Assembly: GCA_030849805.1 (NCBI GenBank)
Contig: JASANZ010001713.1
Span: 1-11,384, forward strand
Source: Sergeia podlipaevii
Lineage: Eukaryota > Euglenozoa > Kinetoplastea > Trypanosomatida > Trypanosomatidae
Length of the DNA stretch: 11,384 nt
Reading direction: 5' to 3'
How positions within the stretch are numbered: position 1 is the first letter of the stretch; the number at the start of each line of letters is the position of its first letter. A program made the translations under genes and the position numbers. Below, one piece after another: positions 1-7,318 of this stretch. The notes beneath the pieces are model-generated. The model was not told the DNA's origin, made no database searches, and saw nothing but the letters and a program-made list of their open reading frames with translations.

Positions 1-588
1 GTATGTGTCTTCTGCATAATGTGTGTAGTTGTCATTGTGTTTTAAATTTTTTTTTCTTTGCGGTTGAAAGTGGAGACAATAAGTCATATATATATCATGT
101 GAGTATGTACTTGGTTAGCTTGTGAATATGCCTATTAAAGCATGTGTGCTGTTAGTTGTTGTTATCATTGTTTGCGTATCGTGCTTGTTACACAGCTATA
201 TATATATATAGATAGATGGATGGATGGATGTATATTTCTTTGAGAAACGCATCTGAAAGGCGAGGCGTAGGTGAAAAAGGAAATTGTGTGAAGAGAAGAG
301 AAGAGTAGTGCTCCGTTTTCTTTGTCTAGCAAATATTTCTATTGTGCTATTTCTGTTTTTCGTTTGTTTGTTTTTTATATGTGCTCAATAGTGAGTTAGC
401 CAAAAAATGTGAAAGGTATTATCAAGCATCGAAGAGAGTTTTAGAAGAAGATGAGATCAGAAGAGAAAAAAGACAAGATAAACATATATATATACGCCTC
501 TAGCCCATGATCTATGTCCACATTGTTTTACAGGCAATGTGATAGAGGAAAGCATTATTGAGGAAGAAAAAAAAAAAACTACGATCAT

Positions 589-726
589 ATGCAGCAATTC
601 AGGTTATTGAACAGCGAGTGTGGGGGTGGCTGCATGAAGCTTTTCTTACAGCGTGAAAGCGAGCGTGGTAGACTGCAGGTTTCCCCGCGTACAGAATGTA
701 CTGTCAACACAATGCACCGTGGTTGA
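589..726 (+). CDS. candidate small ORF, 45 aa, unrecognised
   Basis: An ATG-started frame runs from 589 to a TGA at 724-726, with a second in-frame ATG at 634. It lies in a G+C-richer patch inside very AT-rich DNA. Its codons look mixed and gene-like (CAG, TTC, CGT, GTC, AAC, CTG) rather than simple sequence. The predicted peptide has four cysteines, including a Cys-Gly-Gly-Gly-Cys stretch near residue 11, and no hydrophobic segment. A possible splice acceptor (TTTACAG) ends at 532, but a short upstream ATG frame begins just after it. No family is recognised. It may be a real micro-gene, a remnant of a decayed gene, or chance. Confidence 0.2.
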   Translation: MQQFRLLNSECGGGCMKLFLQRESERGRLQVSPRTECTVNTMHRG

Positions 727-1356
727 GTTCCAAAAGTTGTTCTTTATGCCTTCAAAAAAAAAAGGAGAAAAACATGAGACTAACTTGACTTTTTTTTTGC
801 GTTTTCTCTTTTTAATTCTTCTCTACTCTTTTCTCAATACTAGTCGCATCTTCAAGACGAAGAAAATCAACTCATTGGCTGTAAGTTACTGGACACAATC
901 AAATAAACAGAACGTCCGTTTCACCTGATTCATACGCGGGCAGCATCATGTACTCTACTGCTTAGGAGCAGCGTACTGGCGCTAGAAGTGTTTATCTTTT
1001 GTAAGTGAGGTTTTTCTGTGTGTGCATATTTAAATCAGTGTTTCTTTTCCCCATTGTTATTGTTATGTCTTTCAATCATATGCTATTATAACTATTGAGT
1101 GTGCCTACTTCTTTTTTTTTTTTGATATGTGTGCATGTGCGAGTCTGTGATTTTATCCTCGTTGATTTATGCGGGTAGTGTGTTCTGCTCGACAGGGATG
1201 ATGGATTCTATTTGTATTTGCTCATACATGTTCCACGGGAGAAGTTCTTTTTTTCTCTTCGTACTACAGAATACATATAAATGCATAAAGGTGTCATTCA
1301 GATTAACGGGGGAAGGGAAGGAAGACAAGTTAGATTGATCTGTTTATATTTTTTCT

Positions 1357-1401
1357 TATCTATCTATCTATCTATTTTATTTATTTATTTATTTATTTAT
1401 T
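1357..1401. repeat. compound tetranucleotide repeat (TATC)n-(TTTA)n
   Basis: Four-base tandem units of TATC (about 1357-1374) pass directly into TTTA units (about 1375-1401). It is a non-coding microsatellite in the AT-rich spacer and is likely length-variable between isolates. Confidence 0.85.
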
Positions 1402-2553
1402 ATTATTTTAGAGAGGGGAATGCGAGAAATGAAAAAAAAGTCATTACGTGTACTTTAGAGATATAAATCTAAGGAAAAAAAAAGTAGCCTACCACTTATA
1501 TCTACTGGATACACAAAAAAAATATAATTAAAATGCAAAGTGAAGGAAGTGTTTCTCTTTTTTTAACAGTGTAAGCGAGAGCTATTTTTTTTTTTCTAGT
1601 TGTGCTCACAAGAGAAACTCAACTTACCCTGATCATTCTTTTTTTGTTGTTGTTGTGTGTGTGTCTGTGTTTACGTTTTTTTTAATTGTCATGACGTCGT
1701 AGAGACTGGGGAAAACACACCATAATAGCACACTTACTCGTAGCTTTTTTTTTGTTTTTCCTTCTTTCTCATTCCAGGCAGGGTGCACACTGAAAACACA
1801 CATACACACACACATATCATTGTTATTTCTCGATTTTTTGTCTTTGAAATTAGTTTTACATGGTGTTTTCTCTTGCTTTTCTTCAAAGTGGGGGAGGACG
1901 TATTTCTCGCATACATTCTAATTCGCCCTCTCACTTTCTAGGAGTTGACGATGACAGCAGCACAGAAAATGCAAATGCAGGTTTCCTTTTTTTATTATTA
2001 TGTTAATACTGTACTTCCTTTCCCTCTCTCTCTCTCATCCCCCTTCCTATTTTTCTCTTTGTGTTGCTTTTGTCTTTTTTTTCTTTTCTATCTGTAAACA
2101 CCGAGGAACACACACACATTGCTACACCATCCGAGCGGTGAGTGTTAAGGCATAGGGGAATGGGGCAGAAAGGAATGTGATAACGCGTTTTTTCTCTTTT
2201 TATTCTACTGCTTGATACCATTCTTTTTTTCTTTATGTGTATGTTCTATGCCCACTATACATCTGCGTGCAATCATAACTGCATACACTTTTTCGTCATA
2301 GCAAAAGTGTGTGTGTGAGAGAGAGACAAGGATAGGCTTGCCAAAGCGTAGAAGAAACCCATCCCCTCTTTTTCTTTCTATCTCCCTATATATAGATTTG
2401 ATTTGGGTAACTGGTTTGCTTCGCATGTGCAGTTGCATTTAATATATATATATTTCTTTAAATTACGTTTTCTTTTTTCTTCCCTCTTTTTTTTTCCCCT
2501 TTGTGTTATATAGAAAACTCTTAAGCACCCCCCCCAAAAAAAGCACCTTAAGT

Positions 2554-2586
2554 TCACTCTTCTTTTTTTTTTCTTTGCACTAACAG
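2554..2586 (+). promoter_or_regulatory. trans-splice acceptor of the amastin gene
   Basis: A long T/C tract (about 2554-2577) is followed by CACTAACAG, with the AG at 2585-2586. This gives a 52-nt 5' UTR (2587-2638) with no ATG before the start codon. A second tract further up ends in an AG at 2512-2513 and could serve as an alternative site. Confidence 0.65.
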
Positions 2587-2638
2587 TGTCAACATATATA
2601 TTATACATCAGAAGCCAAATAAGCAAAAAGCAAAGGAA

Positions 2639-3157
2639 ATGTTCTGCTGCCGCATTTTTGTGTTTGTGCTACTGCTTATCTTTACAGCTGCCGCTACATG
2701 CTCGTCGCTCTTCCCACTCTTCCGATACAAGGGGGGTGGCACAAAGGCACAGATTTTTTACTGGTATACCGAAACTAACATTCCTGGCACTCCCCACGCG
2801 CTGATTCGCGAGTACACACGTGATCTTGCTTGCACGGAGTCAAAGAACTTCTTCATCGCGTCCTCTGCCTTGTCTACAAGCGGTGCCGCGTTCGGAGGCA
2901 TCGCCACGCTTTTCGCTTTTGCCCACATACTGCACAGCTCCAAGTGCTGCCTCTGCACTTTCATTATGATCTTTTCCATTCTGGCTTGCCTCTGTTATGT
3001 GGTCTGCATTGCTCTTATGGCCAACCTGTACCTTTCTGGCAAGTGCAACACTCAATCCTTCAAGAGGACTGGATACGACTTGGTAGAGGGCTTCGGCCTC
3101 ATGGTGTCCGCCGCAGGTGGGTTCCTTATCTCCACCATCTTTGAGATCTTCAGCTAA
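2639..3157 (+). CDS. amastin-like surface membrane protein
   Basis: The 172-aa product has the amastin layout. There is an N-terminal hydrophobic segment (about 5-25), an outer loop (26-69), two close membrane segments (about 71-98 and 104-132) joined by a Cys-rich turn (SSKCCLC), a short second loop with Cys136, and a last membrane segment (about 147-171). Length fits the family, usually around 180-200 aa. Amastins are trypanosomatid surface glycoproteins of unsettled biochemical role, often regulated by stage through their 3' UTRs. The first loop is unusual: Trp42 and Cys65 are present, but the classical signature with two cysteines around a Trp-Gly is not, so this is a divergent member. 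The start is the first ATG after the acceptor. It stands alone, with gene-poor DNA on both sides, not in a visible tandem array. Another small four-pass membrane protein is the main alternative. Confidence 0.75.
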   Translation: MFCCRIFVFVLLLIFTAAATCSSLFPLFRYKGGGTKAQIFYWYTETNIPGTPHALIREYTRDLACTESKNFFIASSALSTSGAAFGGIATLFAFAHILHSSKCCLCTFIMIFSILACLCYVVCIALMANLYLSGKCNTQSFKRTGYDLVEGFGLMVSAAGGFLISTIFEIFS

Positions 3158-3302
3158 AGATCTACACGAGGTGAATGGGGCCTATATATACAATTTAGGT
3201 GCTTCAAAGGTTTTATTCACATGCGTATATATGCTTACTTTTCTCTTTGAAAATGACTTTTTTTTAAAAGGGTTTGCGGCGCATTCTTGTTATATATATC
3301 AT

Positions 3303-3355
3303 AGGATCTTATTTTTTTTTCTCTTTTTTCTTTTTTTGCTCCCTTTTGATTTTAG
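3303..3355 (+). promoter_or_regulatory. orphan pyrimidine tract and AG (possible trans-splice acceptor)
   Basis: A nearly uninterrupted T/C tract of about 50 nt ends in TTTTAG, with the AG at 3354-3355. It matches the acceptors in front of the real genes but lies about 200 nt after the amastin stop. The first ATG behind it (3412) opens only 14 codons, followed by other very short frames. It could start a short or non-coding trans-spliced RNA. It could also be the tract that positions amastin polyadenylation, since in kinetoplastids the downstream splice signal couples to upstream poly(A) choice. Confidence 0.45.
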
Positions 3356-3459
3356 ACAGCAAGCACAAACAATTGGAAGAACGTCTTTTTCTGTGGCTGC
3401 CTAAGTTTCACATGGGAGTAAGAAAGAACCAATATATATATATCCAAAATGAATGAGGG

Positions 3460-3495
3460 AGGGTTAACACAACCCTAGCAGGTGTGGTTGCACCT
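3460..3495 (+). other. two adjacent small hairpins in the amastin 3' region
   Basis: Hairpin 1 pairs 3460-3465 (AGGGTT) with 3471-3476 (AACCCT) around a 5-nt loop. Hairpin 2 pairs 3480-3484 (AGGTG) with 3491-3495 (CACCT) around a 6-nt loop. Only three bases separate them, and they lie in a G+C-richer patch. If transcribed they could be a 3' UTR regulatory element; that role is inferred from position. Confidence 0.4.
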
Positions 3496-3949
3496 CATGC
3501 GCTGAGGGAGGTGACAAACTTCATGTCTCTTCTCCTTCTTTATTGTATGCATGAGCATGCAGAGTATTAGTAGTAGTCGTACATGATTGACAATACGATG
3601 CAGAAATGAGGAAAATGATCATTCTTCTATGAAAGAGGAGGCGGAATCGCAAAAGAAAAAAAAGGTGAAGGAAAACATATTGGAAAACATGTTTTTTTTT
3701 GGCTTTTTGTCTAAGAAATTAAGAGCATGCCAAGTGATAGCTCCGTCTCAACTTCTTGAGTTTTCATTTCTTTTCATTTATCTATTTCTCTTTATTGTTT
3801 TTGCTACTATTTCTGCTACTGTACCGCCACCTTGTTTTCATTTGTTCCCCCCCCCTCTTTTTTTCCCCCTTTTCATTGCGGTGCCGCGGGTATGCACAGC
3901 CGAAGGCCGAAATGAGAGCTTAGGGAGAGGAGAGAAGAGAGAGGAGGAA

Positions 3950-3960
3950 GGGGGGGGGGG
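3950..3960. repeat. 11-base G run
   Basis: Eleven consecutive G residues end a purine-rich GAGGAGGAA stretch and are followed by a TATATATA cluster. It is non-coding and prone to slippage or sequencing error. Confidence 0.8.
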
Positions 3961-4238
3961 AGGATATATATATTCATATATTCCTAGTGATTGCGACCCA
4001 CTATCACTGTAGGTGGTATTTTTTTTAAAAAAATATTTAAAAGCGCTGTTGTAGAGGGGAACCATGAAGAATGTATTATGTGAGTAGGCAAACGGTTCAA
4101 AGTATATCTCTTCGATTGTTATTACTTTTAAGTATTGAGTGAGTGAGTGGGGGTGTATAAATTGCTTTTGACGATGTTATCATCATATATATATCCTTTT
4201 TGCTTTATTTTTGTGCCTTTTCTAAACTTTTTTTTACT

Positions 4239-4259
4239 TCTCTCTCTCTCTCTCTCTCT
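4239..4259. repeat. (TC)n dinucleotide repeat
   Basis: About ten TC units end a longer pyrimidine-rich stretch that begins near 4196. The next AG lies near 4283. It may be part of a splice signal or simply low-complexity spacer. Confidence 0.8.
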
Positions 4260-4565
4260 TTTGCCTCATGCGCGCCTATGCAGGTCTTTGACTGTGATCT
4301 TTGTGAGCCAAAGCACACATTGTAATATCTATGCGAGTATAGTTGTGTGTACGTGTGTATCTCAATGCGTGGTAAATCATCAAAGTATATATCTACCTTC
4401 CTGAGATAGTTCAGTAATTATAAGAAGGAGAAGACATAGCTTCTCTCCACCCTCTTTTCTTTTTTTGAAATCAACACACCAACGCCAGGCTAGCGAATAT
4501 GTTTGTGAATGTGTGAGAGTCAGTCTGTGATGTCCTAAATTCCTTTCTTTTTGTTTCCATTTTGG

Positions 4566-4910
4566 ATGATGTTATTGCGAGTACAACTGTGTGTGTGTGT
4601 GCGTGTACTTATAGGAAGGAAACAAGCAAGGAACTGGAATGCGTTGGTGGGGATGTTCGGCGATCGAGCCCTCTTAGAGAGCAAGCCTCTACGAGAGATG
4701 AGCCGAGACATGTATGACTTCCAGGATGGGGAAACAGAACAGCAAAAGAGGGAGAAAAATGAAGAGAGAGAGAGAGAGAGTTGCAATTCAAGTATAGCCT
4801 TACTTAATGCCACCTTCAGGACAATGGGCTTGAAAGAAGTCGTCACGCATGAGGCAATCAATATGCTGTCGTTATATACAAGTGATTCTATGCGCGTGTG
4901 TCATTATTGA
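4566..4910 (+). CDS. candidate hypothetical protein, 114 aa
   Basis: An ATG frame opens at 4566 and stops at 4908-4910. The first part is translated from a GT repeat and is probably not real coding. From an internal ATG at 4653 the frame gives 85 residues of mixed composition, with a charged Gln/Lys/Glu/Arg stretch encoded partly by an AG repeat (4763-4780). The patch is richer in G+C than its surroundings. A pyrimidine tract at 4541-4558 and an AG at 4612-4613 could serve as acceptor, but the first ATG after that AG (4639) is out of frame and opens only 12 codons. The opposite strand is also open over the same stretch, which weakens the coding case. No family is recognised; it could be a small gene, a gene relic or chance. 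Confidence 0.25.
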   Translation: MMLLRVQLCVCVRVLIGRKQARNWNALVGMFGDRALLESKPLREMSRDMYDFQDGETEQQKREKNEERERESCNSSIALLNATFRTMGLKEVVTHEAINMLSLYTSDSMRVCHY

Positions 4911-5002
4911 ATATATATTGTTACGCTGACTTTTTTTTCTTTATCCTTGTATTTTTTTTTAAATATATAAAAAAGCCACCTTCAGCGTTGATGATTGTTT
5001 GT

Positions 5003-5030
5003 TTTTGTCATTTTTTACTTTTTCTTGTAG
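5003..5030 (+). promoter_or_regulatory. possible trans-splice acceptor before a 23-codon ORF
   Basis: A T-rich tract ends in CTTGTAG with the AG at 5029-5030. An ATG follows 15 nt later at 5046, spacing like that of the real genes in the window. Confidence 0.35.
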
Positions 5031-5045
5031 GGTCTATTTCGTTTG

Positions 5046-5117
5046 ATGATGACCCATAAATCACACCCTTCTCTTCAAGTTGACGTCGTTGTGGCTACTG
5101 CTGTTGTCTGTTGTTGA
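5046..5117 (+). CDS. candidate micro-ORF, 23 aa, unrecognised
   Basis: Two consecutive ATGs (5046 and 5049) open a frame of 23 codons ending in TGA at 5115-5117. It begins as Met-Met-Thr-His-Lys and ends in a short Val/Ala-rich stretch with two final cysteines. The codons are balanced (GAC, GTC, GTG, CAA), unlike the T-rich flanks. The only support is the well-placed acceptor 15 nt upstream. At this length chance is quite possible, and no family is recognised. Confidence 0.15.
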   Translation: MMTHKSHPSLQVDVVVATAVVCC

Positions 5118-5652
5118 TTTCTCTTTTCTCACTCTCCCCTTCCCACTCACTCACTCACGAATATGTATGTTTTGATGCGTATATGCATTGAAGCATCATT
5201 CTTGAGTAGATTATATTTTTTTCTTTTGCGCTAGCTGTCTCTGCGTCACAAAAGAAAAGGGAAAAGTGGAGAGGGAAGGCGTGAAATCGTAATTGAGCAA
5301 CTATATACATATATATTTCTATATAAACTAGATTTGCGTGTGCATTAAAATGCTTTTGGTGCTGCCAATATATATCCTGTATATGCGTATGTGTATGTGT
5401 CTTCTCTCAGCATATTTCTTTTTCTTGTTGTTGTTGTTCGCTATTGGGGTATGATCTTTTTACGCGTGATTAATATATATATATAAGCAGAACACACGTA
5501 TATGAATTGTTGTGTAGAGGCCTTTTCTCCTTTTCACAAGCGTGAACATGCAAGTTTACCAGAAATTAGGATAAATATAAGCGAGGGAGAGGGAGAGAGA
5601 AGAGAAGCTTGCATTCTCAAATTCATTTTTCTTTTTCTTCCATTCTTTTCTT

Positions 5653-5730
5653 GCGAGTGTCATTTTTTTTTTTTTATCACTTCCTTCTTTCGCGAGTGTC
5701 ATTATTTTTATTACTTCTTTTTTTTTTTAG
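5653..5730 (+). repeat. diverged 39-bp tandem duplication in a pyrimidine tract
   Basis: GCGAGTGTCATT occurs at 5653 and again at 5692. Both copies are followed by a T-rich run and then a similar T/A/C-rich tail (ATCACTTCCTTC against ATTACTTCTTTT). The second copy ends in an AG at 5729-5730, so the duplication doubles a splice-acceptor-like tract. Confidence 0.6.
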
Positions 5731-5815
5731 GAAGCCACTTTTCTACTGTTTGAATCATCTGATTAAAAAAAGAAAAGAAAGAAAACAAGAAGATGGAATA
5801 AAAAGGAAAAAAGAG

Positions 5816-5875
5816 ATGTTTTACAAGGGACTATCAGCAGCGATCGGTTGCCTATTTGTTTATTTATTCATATAA
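5816..5875 (+). CDS. candidate 19-aa hydrophobic micro-ORF
   Basis: The ATG at 5816 opens 19 codons ending in TAA at 5873-5875. The peptide begins Met-Phe-Tyr-Lys-Gly and continues as a single hydrophobic segment long enough to approach a membrane span. It lies 85 nt after the AG at 5730, but a two-codon ATG frame (5793) comes first. Evidence is weak, and T-rich DNA encodes hydrophobic runs by chance. Confidence 0.1.
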   Translation: MFYKGLSAAIGCLFVYLFI

Positions 5876-6229
5876 GATATATGTTACGCACTTTTTTTAA
5901 AAAAAAAAATAGTTACTTTTATTGTTTCATTTTTTTTTTTCTTCTGAGGGCTTTTCCTCTTCGTGCGTGTTCGATGTGGAATGGAGAAAGCGATGAAATA
6001 TATAATACAGACACACACGCATCTGCGGACACTCATGATTTTTCTCCCTCTTTTTGCAAAGCTGCATATAGTGAGAGGGGGGGAGCTAGCTTTCTTCCTG
6101 TTGCTTTTTTTGATTTTTTTTTTTTGACATACCTGCTTCTCTTTTCTCATTTTTCCTTTTAAAAAATTTCATTATTTTTCTCTGTAGACACAAGTACACT
6201 TAATATATAAAGCACAGTTAGGCCTCAGA

Positions 6230-6242
6230 TTTTTTTTTTTAG
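6230..6242 (+). promoter_or_regulatory. likely trans-splice acceptor of RPA12
   Basis: A run of eleven T residues (6230-6240) is followed directly by AG at 6241-6242. This gives a 125-nt 5' UTR free of ATG before 6368. A second pyrimidine stretch (6318-6335) lies closer to the gene, but the first AG after it is at 6379-6380, inside the predicted coding region. If that AG were used, translation would begin at the next in-frame ATG (6392). Confidence 0.5.
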
Positions 6243-6367
6243 AGGGGGGCTGCTCAACGAAGATAAAGCAAGACAGCAATTGTATTAGGTAAGGGAAAAA
6301 AATTATAGCCGTAAGACTCTTTCTTCTTCCTTCACACTTGCACACGTTCTTTTATAAAAATACATTA

Positions 6368-6862
6368 ATGCTATCCAAAGAGCAAGCCTCTATGGCCGCT
6401 TCAGGAGGTCCGTCTTACATATGCGACAGCGTGTACCCTCTCGGCACTCTGAGCTGCGCAGTCTGTGGACAGATGTTTCCCCTCAGTTGCTCTCCGGCGC
6501 AGTCCACGTCATGCAGCAACTGTGGTGTCATGCACCACGGTGATGCTGTTCGGTCGCGGCAGCCTAGGCGTAGTACCCATAACACTAGCGCCGCGTGCCT
6601 CTTTACCTCTGACGAGGTGAAGGCTTCCATTGCTTATGTAGCAGCTGCCACGGGAGGGACTGACAGTGGCGCTGGTGGCGAGCGTAAGAAGGCTGGCGCG
6701 ACGGCAGTTGACAATCGCGTGATTGAGGAGAGCTTCTGCGAGAAGTGCGCCACCCACCGTCCTTGCAAGACCTTCGCACGGCAGACTCGTAGTGCCGATG
6801 AGGGTCAAACTATATTTTTTCAGTGTACTGTGTGCTCCTCAGAGTGGCAGCAGAACTCGTAG
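6368..6862 (+). CDS. RPA12: RNA polymerase I subunit RPA12 (two zinc ribbons)
   Basis: RPA12 is the small Pol I subunit that supports transcript cleavage and termination of rRNA synthesis in the nucleolus. In African trypanosomes Pol I also transcribes major surface-protein genes. The 164-aa product has an N-terminal zinc ribbon (Cys30, Cys33, Cys49, Cys52), a variable linker (about 58-118) and a C-terminal TFIIS-type ribbon (Cys124, Cys127, Cys153, Cys156). The C-terminal ribbon carries the catalytic-hairpin motif QTRSADE at 139-145, with Asp144-Glu145 intact. The N-terminal context (Leu-Gly-Thr-Leu-Ser-Cys) and the final Gln-Asn-Ser resemble yeast Rpa12 rather than RPC11 or RPB9. A central TFIIS domain is absent. 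It is longer than yeast Rpa12 (about 125 aa), mostly in the linker. The start is the first ATG after the T-run acceptor; Met9 (6392) is an equally plausible start. Confidence 0.88.
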   Translation: MLSKEQASMAASGGPSYICDSVYPLGTLSCAVCGQMFPLSCSPAQSTSCSNCGVMHHGDAVRSRQPRRSTHNTSAACLFTSDEVKASIAYVAAATGGTDSGAGGERKKAGATAVDNRVIEESFCEKCATHRPCKTFARQTRSADEGQTIFFQCTVCSSEWQQNS

Positions 6863-7170
6863 CTGCTGGAGGCATGAAGAAGAAAGGAGAAAATGTGCTG
6901 TGTTTGCTGCTGGTGGTGCTTTTTTAAATATATTGCGGGTGGTTTGTTTATTTGATTTTATTATTATTTATCTGCCGAGTAATGATATGTTCTTCTTTTT
7001 TCCTGTTTTGAAAGCACTGTTCTCCTTACGCGAAGAAGCCACTGGTAGCGAATTTTCCGTTATCCTGTTTCTTCCTTTACAAAAAGAAAAGAGAGGGAGA
7101 GACAGCTGTGTAATAACAATAAAAGATAAACTAAAAATAAAACATATAAAAGTTGTAGCATGGCGCGCTA

Positions 7171-7200
7171 TAGGAATTACTGACAGTGTCAGTAGTCCTA
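7171..7200 (+). other. imperfect stem-loop in the RPA12 3' region
   Basis: TAGGA (7171-7175) pairs with TCCTA (7196-7200), and TACTGAC (7178-7184) pairs with GTCAGTA (7188-7194), closing on a 3-nt AGT loop. A small internal loop (AT against G) separates the two stems, giving 12 base pairs in 30 nt. It is the clearest hairpin seen in the spacers. Possible roles are a 3' UTR stability element or a protein-binding site; neither is shown. Confidence 0.55.
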
Positions 7201-7297
7201 GAAAGTATGTAATGGATGGTTTCATTTGATTGGCTCTATTTTGACGAGCATAGCTTCATTTTTTTTTCTTTTTCAGTTCTTTGCTGTAGCACTGAAT

Positions 7298-7318
7298 ACA
7301 CACACACACACACACACA
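7298..7318. repeat. (CA)n repeat
   Basis: About ten uninterrupted AC units in the spacer ahead of the DRC9 gene. Confidence 0.85.

Larger units (their letters stand above)
1..2553. other. AT-rich gene-poor spacer, left part
   Basis: No ORF in this stretch looks like a conserved protein. The long open frames start at non-ATG codons or are made of T-rich or GT-rich simple sequence. It holds poly-T and poly-A runs, TATATA clusters, GT/CA tracts and a tetranucleotide repeat at 1357-1401. A G+C-richer island at 589-726 carries a 45-codon ORF, listed separately. A pyrimidine tract ending in AG at 2512-2513 is a possible alternative acceptor for the amastin gene. The left part is probably the 3' UTR and intergenic sequence of a + strand gene outside the window; this is inferred from the shared gene direction only. 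Confidence 0.6.
3158..6229. other. long gene-poor spacer after amastin
   Basis: About 3.1 kb of AT-rich DNA without a convincing conserved gene. The first part is presumably the amastin 3' UTR. It contains strong pyrimidine-tract/AG signals that do not lead to a long ORF (AG at 3354-3355, 5029-5030, 5729-5730 and near 6186), two hairpins at 3460-3495, CT and AG dinucleotide repeats, an 11-G run (3950-3960), a 39-bp tandem duplication near 5653, and a G+C-richer island (about 4630-4870) with a candidate gene. No tRNA with both A and B boxes and no C/D snoRNA with paired boxes was found by eye. Confidence 0.6.

Noticed and set aside
653..928. A 91-codon frame overlapping the island at 589-726
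   Set aside because: It starts at GTG and its second half is translated poly-A and poly-T. The ATG frame ending at 726 is the better reading of the island.
2758..3144. Open frames overlapping amastin in other frames and on the opposite strand
   Set aside because: They are shadows of the amastin reading frame and have no membrane pattern or acceptor of their own.
3547..3560. Near-palindrome TGCATG-AG-CATGCA
   Set aside because: The spacer of two bases is too short for an RNA loop, and no pairing continues beyond the six-base arms.
3587..4012. A 141-codon open frame after the amastin gene
   Set aside because: It opens with TTG, and its length comes from T-rich (Phe/Leu), G-rich (Gly) and TATA (Ile/Tyr) simple sequence. 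It has no domain-like pattern.
4090..4110. GGTTCAAA resembling a tRNA B box
   Set aside because: No A box at the right distance and no cloverleaf arms can be folded around it.
4678..4691. A 14-base match (AGAGCAAGCCTCTA) to 6379-6392 in RPA12, suggesting a partial copy
   Set aside because: The sequences on both sides do not match and the reading frames differ. A rough estimate for a window this size makes one 14-base chance match plausible.
5044..5117. GATGATGA resembling a C box of a C/D snoRNA
   Set aside because: No CTGA D box or terminal stem is found within the usual distance.
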